Source: a virus | Direction: 5' to 3' (one strand) | IMG/VR virus record: IMGVR_UViG_3300009440_000030 | Coordinates: 1 to 25,190 of that record | DNA length: 25,190 nt | Shown here: one piece after another, positions 24,901 through 25,190 of the stretch | Layout: every line of letters starts with the position of its first letter | Numbering within the stretch: position 1 is the first letter of the stretch | Position numbers and translations under genes: made by a program | Notes under the pieces: generated by a model | What the model saw: only the letters and a program-made list of their open reading frames with translations | Databases searched by the model: none | Told to the model about the DNA's origin: nothing

Positions 24901-25190
24901 AAGTTCGCCGCTAAAGTTGCTGAAATAATATTCGATGTGCCATTAAAGAAGCTAGACAACCCTCAGAATAATTTAACATACGCTAAGAAATTTGTTAATG
25001 GATATCCTGAGAAATCTGAAGCTGGTCGTATACAAGATTTATTTAGAACGTCTGAAGAAACAAAAAGCTTTATAAAAACCTTACCTGAGTTTAACATAGC
25101 AGGTAATGAGGTTAATGTAAACGAAACGGGTGAAATAATAGATGTTTCAGATACTGCAAAAGGTTATTCTTTGAATACGCCTTCTCTAGT
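21991..25190 (+). CDS. Giant internal virion protein with zinc-peptidase signature (3' end outside window)
   Basis: The frame is open from ATG 21991 to the window end: at least 1066 residues, no stop seen. Residues 1-90 are acidic and likely disordered. Hydrophobic Gly/Ala segments follow at about 169-200 (GGVIAGSINAVTSMLGSIAYGAG...) and about 341-358 (GIQGFLGGAGMVGG), separated by amphipathic helices. A charged coiled-coil part covers about 370-500. A probable zinc metallopeptidase domain spans about 540-640: strand KIFIN, then HELLH (569-573), then EYINVFSDAL with E623 as possible third zinc ligand. A Lys-rich linker (about 771-811) leads to a helical part (about 825-895, RYNPYTSKFSTFINSNIRPKRQAF) that recalls sigma-70 region 2. 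The layout suits a protein injected with the DNA. The metal-ligand assignment and the sigma likeness are inferences. Confidence 0.75.
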   Translation, partial: MDELNDIVQKMIDSGESEENIKTVIEGYKPQEGPMTMDELESRAGKPQDSVSADPTAESRDMDSTSEEPLSAWQSVKNSFSNLGEQIGDVKEFWLDDDGANASLQIATNAVASMVFGQDSVDKFVEGDENKMGLGSETTLENIEAFKKEKLESKRTVGIIDSVKEGDIGGVIAGSINAVTSMLGSIAYGAGTLTTGFFMDYAAENYVSFNEMKAENLGLSLDELIKSGEADTAIPVGMAAVSQGLEMVGLGTILKASKGAFKGTGGSGLMGTGSKYLAEKLIYSKSARSTMNVLSTGLTEMSTEILQHAADEVNKEYGRVSGTEEEAKAGKAFIDAVTSQEGWEAGIQGFLGGAGMVGGTYSAKAMNTIRTVVDGDAIETKINELSGLRNEMKQAKDKTVISGLQKKIDAKESEISDSIVRGNEIFESLDPKQVKEIDNLTDLADAAAFNITELNKKLRRGVISEAQYESAKEGFTMEYDSAKSRLVEMRLGENIAFAQKEAAKRGLEVEVYETTAETEQALEATNVKEEGKQEFRDSKNNIAGFAVGRKIFINKEVARNTGAINVGSHELLHPILKVMVGDTQAQSKIVKQFRKSMTSTQRRVIDKQMKDRGYTSASQVATEYINVFSDALAKGQINYDKTSMEKIGDAIVGLFKPKGFENISFESGQDVYNFMKEYDKSGKKGKLTKAAKKAIDSEGKMMTTPVQNLQKDGDIKKSQSKSDVSFSKNKVADLEQELETLNELEYELDQDDFVNLKSNLELKIRMAKKSQAKAAEEGPKEVKKDTKKKDKKEVKKEDGKKKKNKKKEANKLAGKYKDGSITPAEEAELVKQYQAIAVEALGYREAKGSITRAEAISFVDQFFEGILNRYNPYTSKFSTFINSNIRPKRQAFYQQEIGDGYLSRIDDPENKKQIANQEVERTSEVSAQNEQKLIDVRNSRYVKDKMADIENAVDVKPEELSFYTFKVVADKFAAKVAEIIFDVPLKKLDNPQNNLTYAKKFVNGYPEKSEAGRIQDLFRTSEETKSFIKTLPEFNIAGNEVNVNETGEIIDVSDTAKGYSLNTPSL

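Overview
The window is a continuous, gene-dense piece of a tailed double-stranded DNA phage. All supported genes lie on the + strand and many overlap or sit a few bases apart. It holds the end of a receptor-binding/tail-fibre gene, then a DNA-packaging and virion-assembly block, then genes for internal (ejected) virion proteins. There is no tail-tube, tape-measure or sheath gene. Large, probably propeller-rich tail-hub and ring proteins and a T7-like series of internal proteins point to a short-tailed (podovirus) particle. The gene order and the start of the 1435-residue protein resemble the structural module of crAss-like and marine Bacteroidetes (flavobacterial) podoviruses. The DNA is AT-rich, start codons follow A/T-rich leaders rather than Shine-Dalgarno sequences, and arginine is mostly AGA/AGG, all of which fit a Bacteroidetes host. 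The host call is an inference from style and remembered family resemblance; no search was run.

Layout: 1-1684, 3' part of a lectin-domain tail protein; 1681-2028, a small partner protein; 2098-2596, two small unknown proteins; 2596-3234, a probable two-barrel GroES-like co-chaperonin; 3158-3439, a probable small terminase; 3436-5646, large terminase; 5655-8087, portal; 8120-9280, probable scaffold; 9298-10737, major capsid protein followed by a factor-independent terminator; 10867-11706, conserved unknown virion-region protein; an unusual hairpin at 11716-11756; 11771-13408, two ring/adaptor proteins; 13415-17722, a giant tail-hub ('muzzle'/stabilisation) protein; 17973-19565, an Ig/BACON-like beta-domain protein; 19575-19916, a small conserved unknown; 19949-20584 and 20602-21990, two internal virion proteins; 21991 to the window end, a giant internal protein (at least 1066 residues, 3' end outside the window).

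The genes describe one job: fold capsid proteins (co-chaperonin), assemble a procapsid on the scaffold around the portal, pump DNA in with the terminase, close the vertex with ring and hub proteins, bind the host with lectin-like and beta-domain appendages, and eject internal proteins with the genome.

The most notable observation is an in-frame amber codon at 17720-17722 in the giant tail-hub gene. The same frame then stays open for 76 more codons, has no ATG, and ends in TAA at 17953. It fills the only sizeable gap between genes in the window. This is either recoding/readthrough, a nonsense mutation or a sequence error. Second in interest, the giant internal protein carries an HELLH zinc-peptidase signature with a downstream Glu, and separately a stretch resembling sigma-70 region 2. 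No tRNA, rRNA, CRISPR array, insertion sequence or integrase is seen, and no gene-free stretch exceeds 300 bases.
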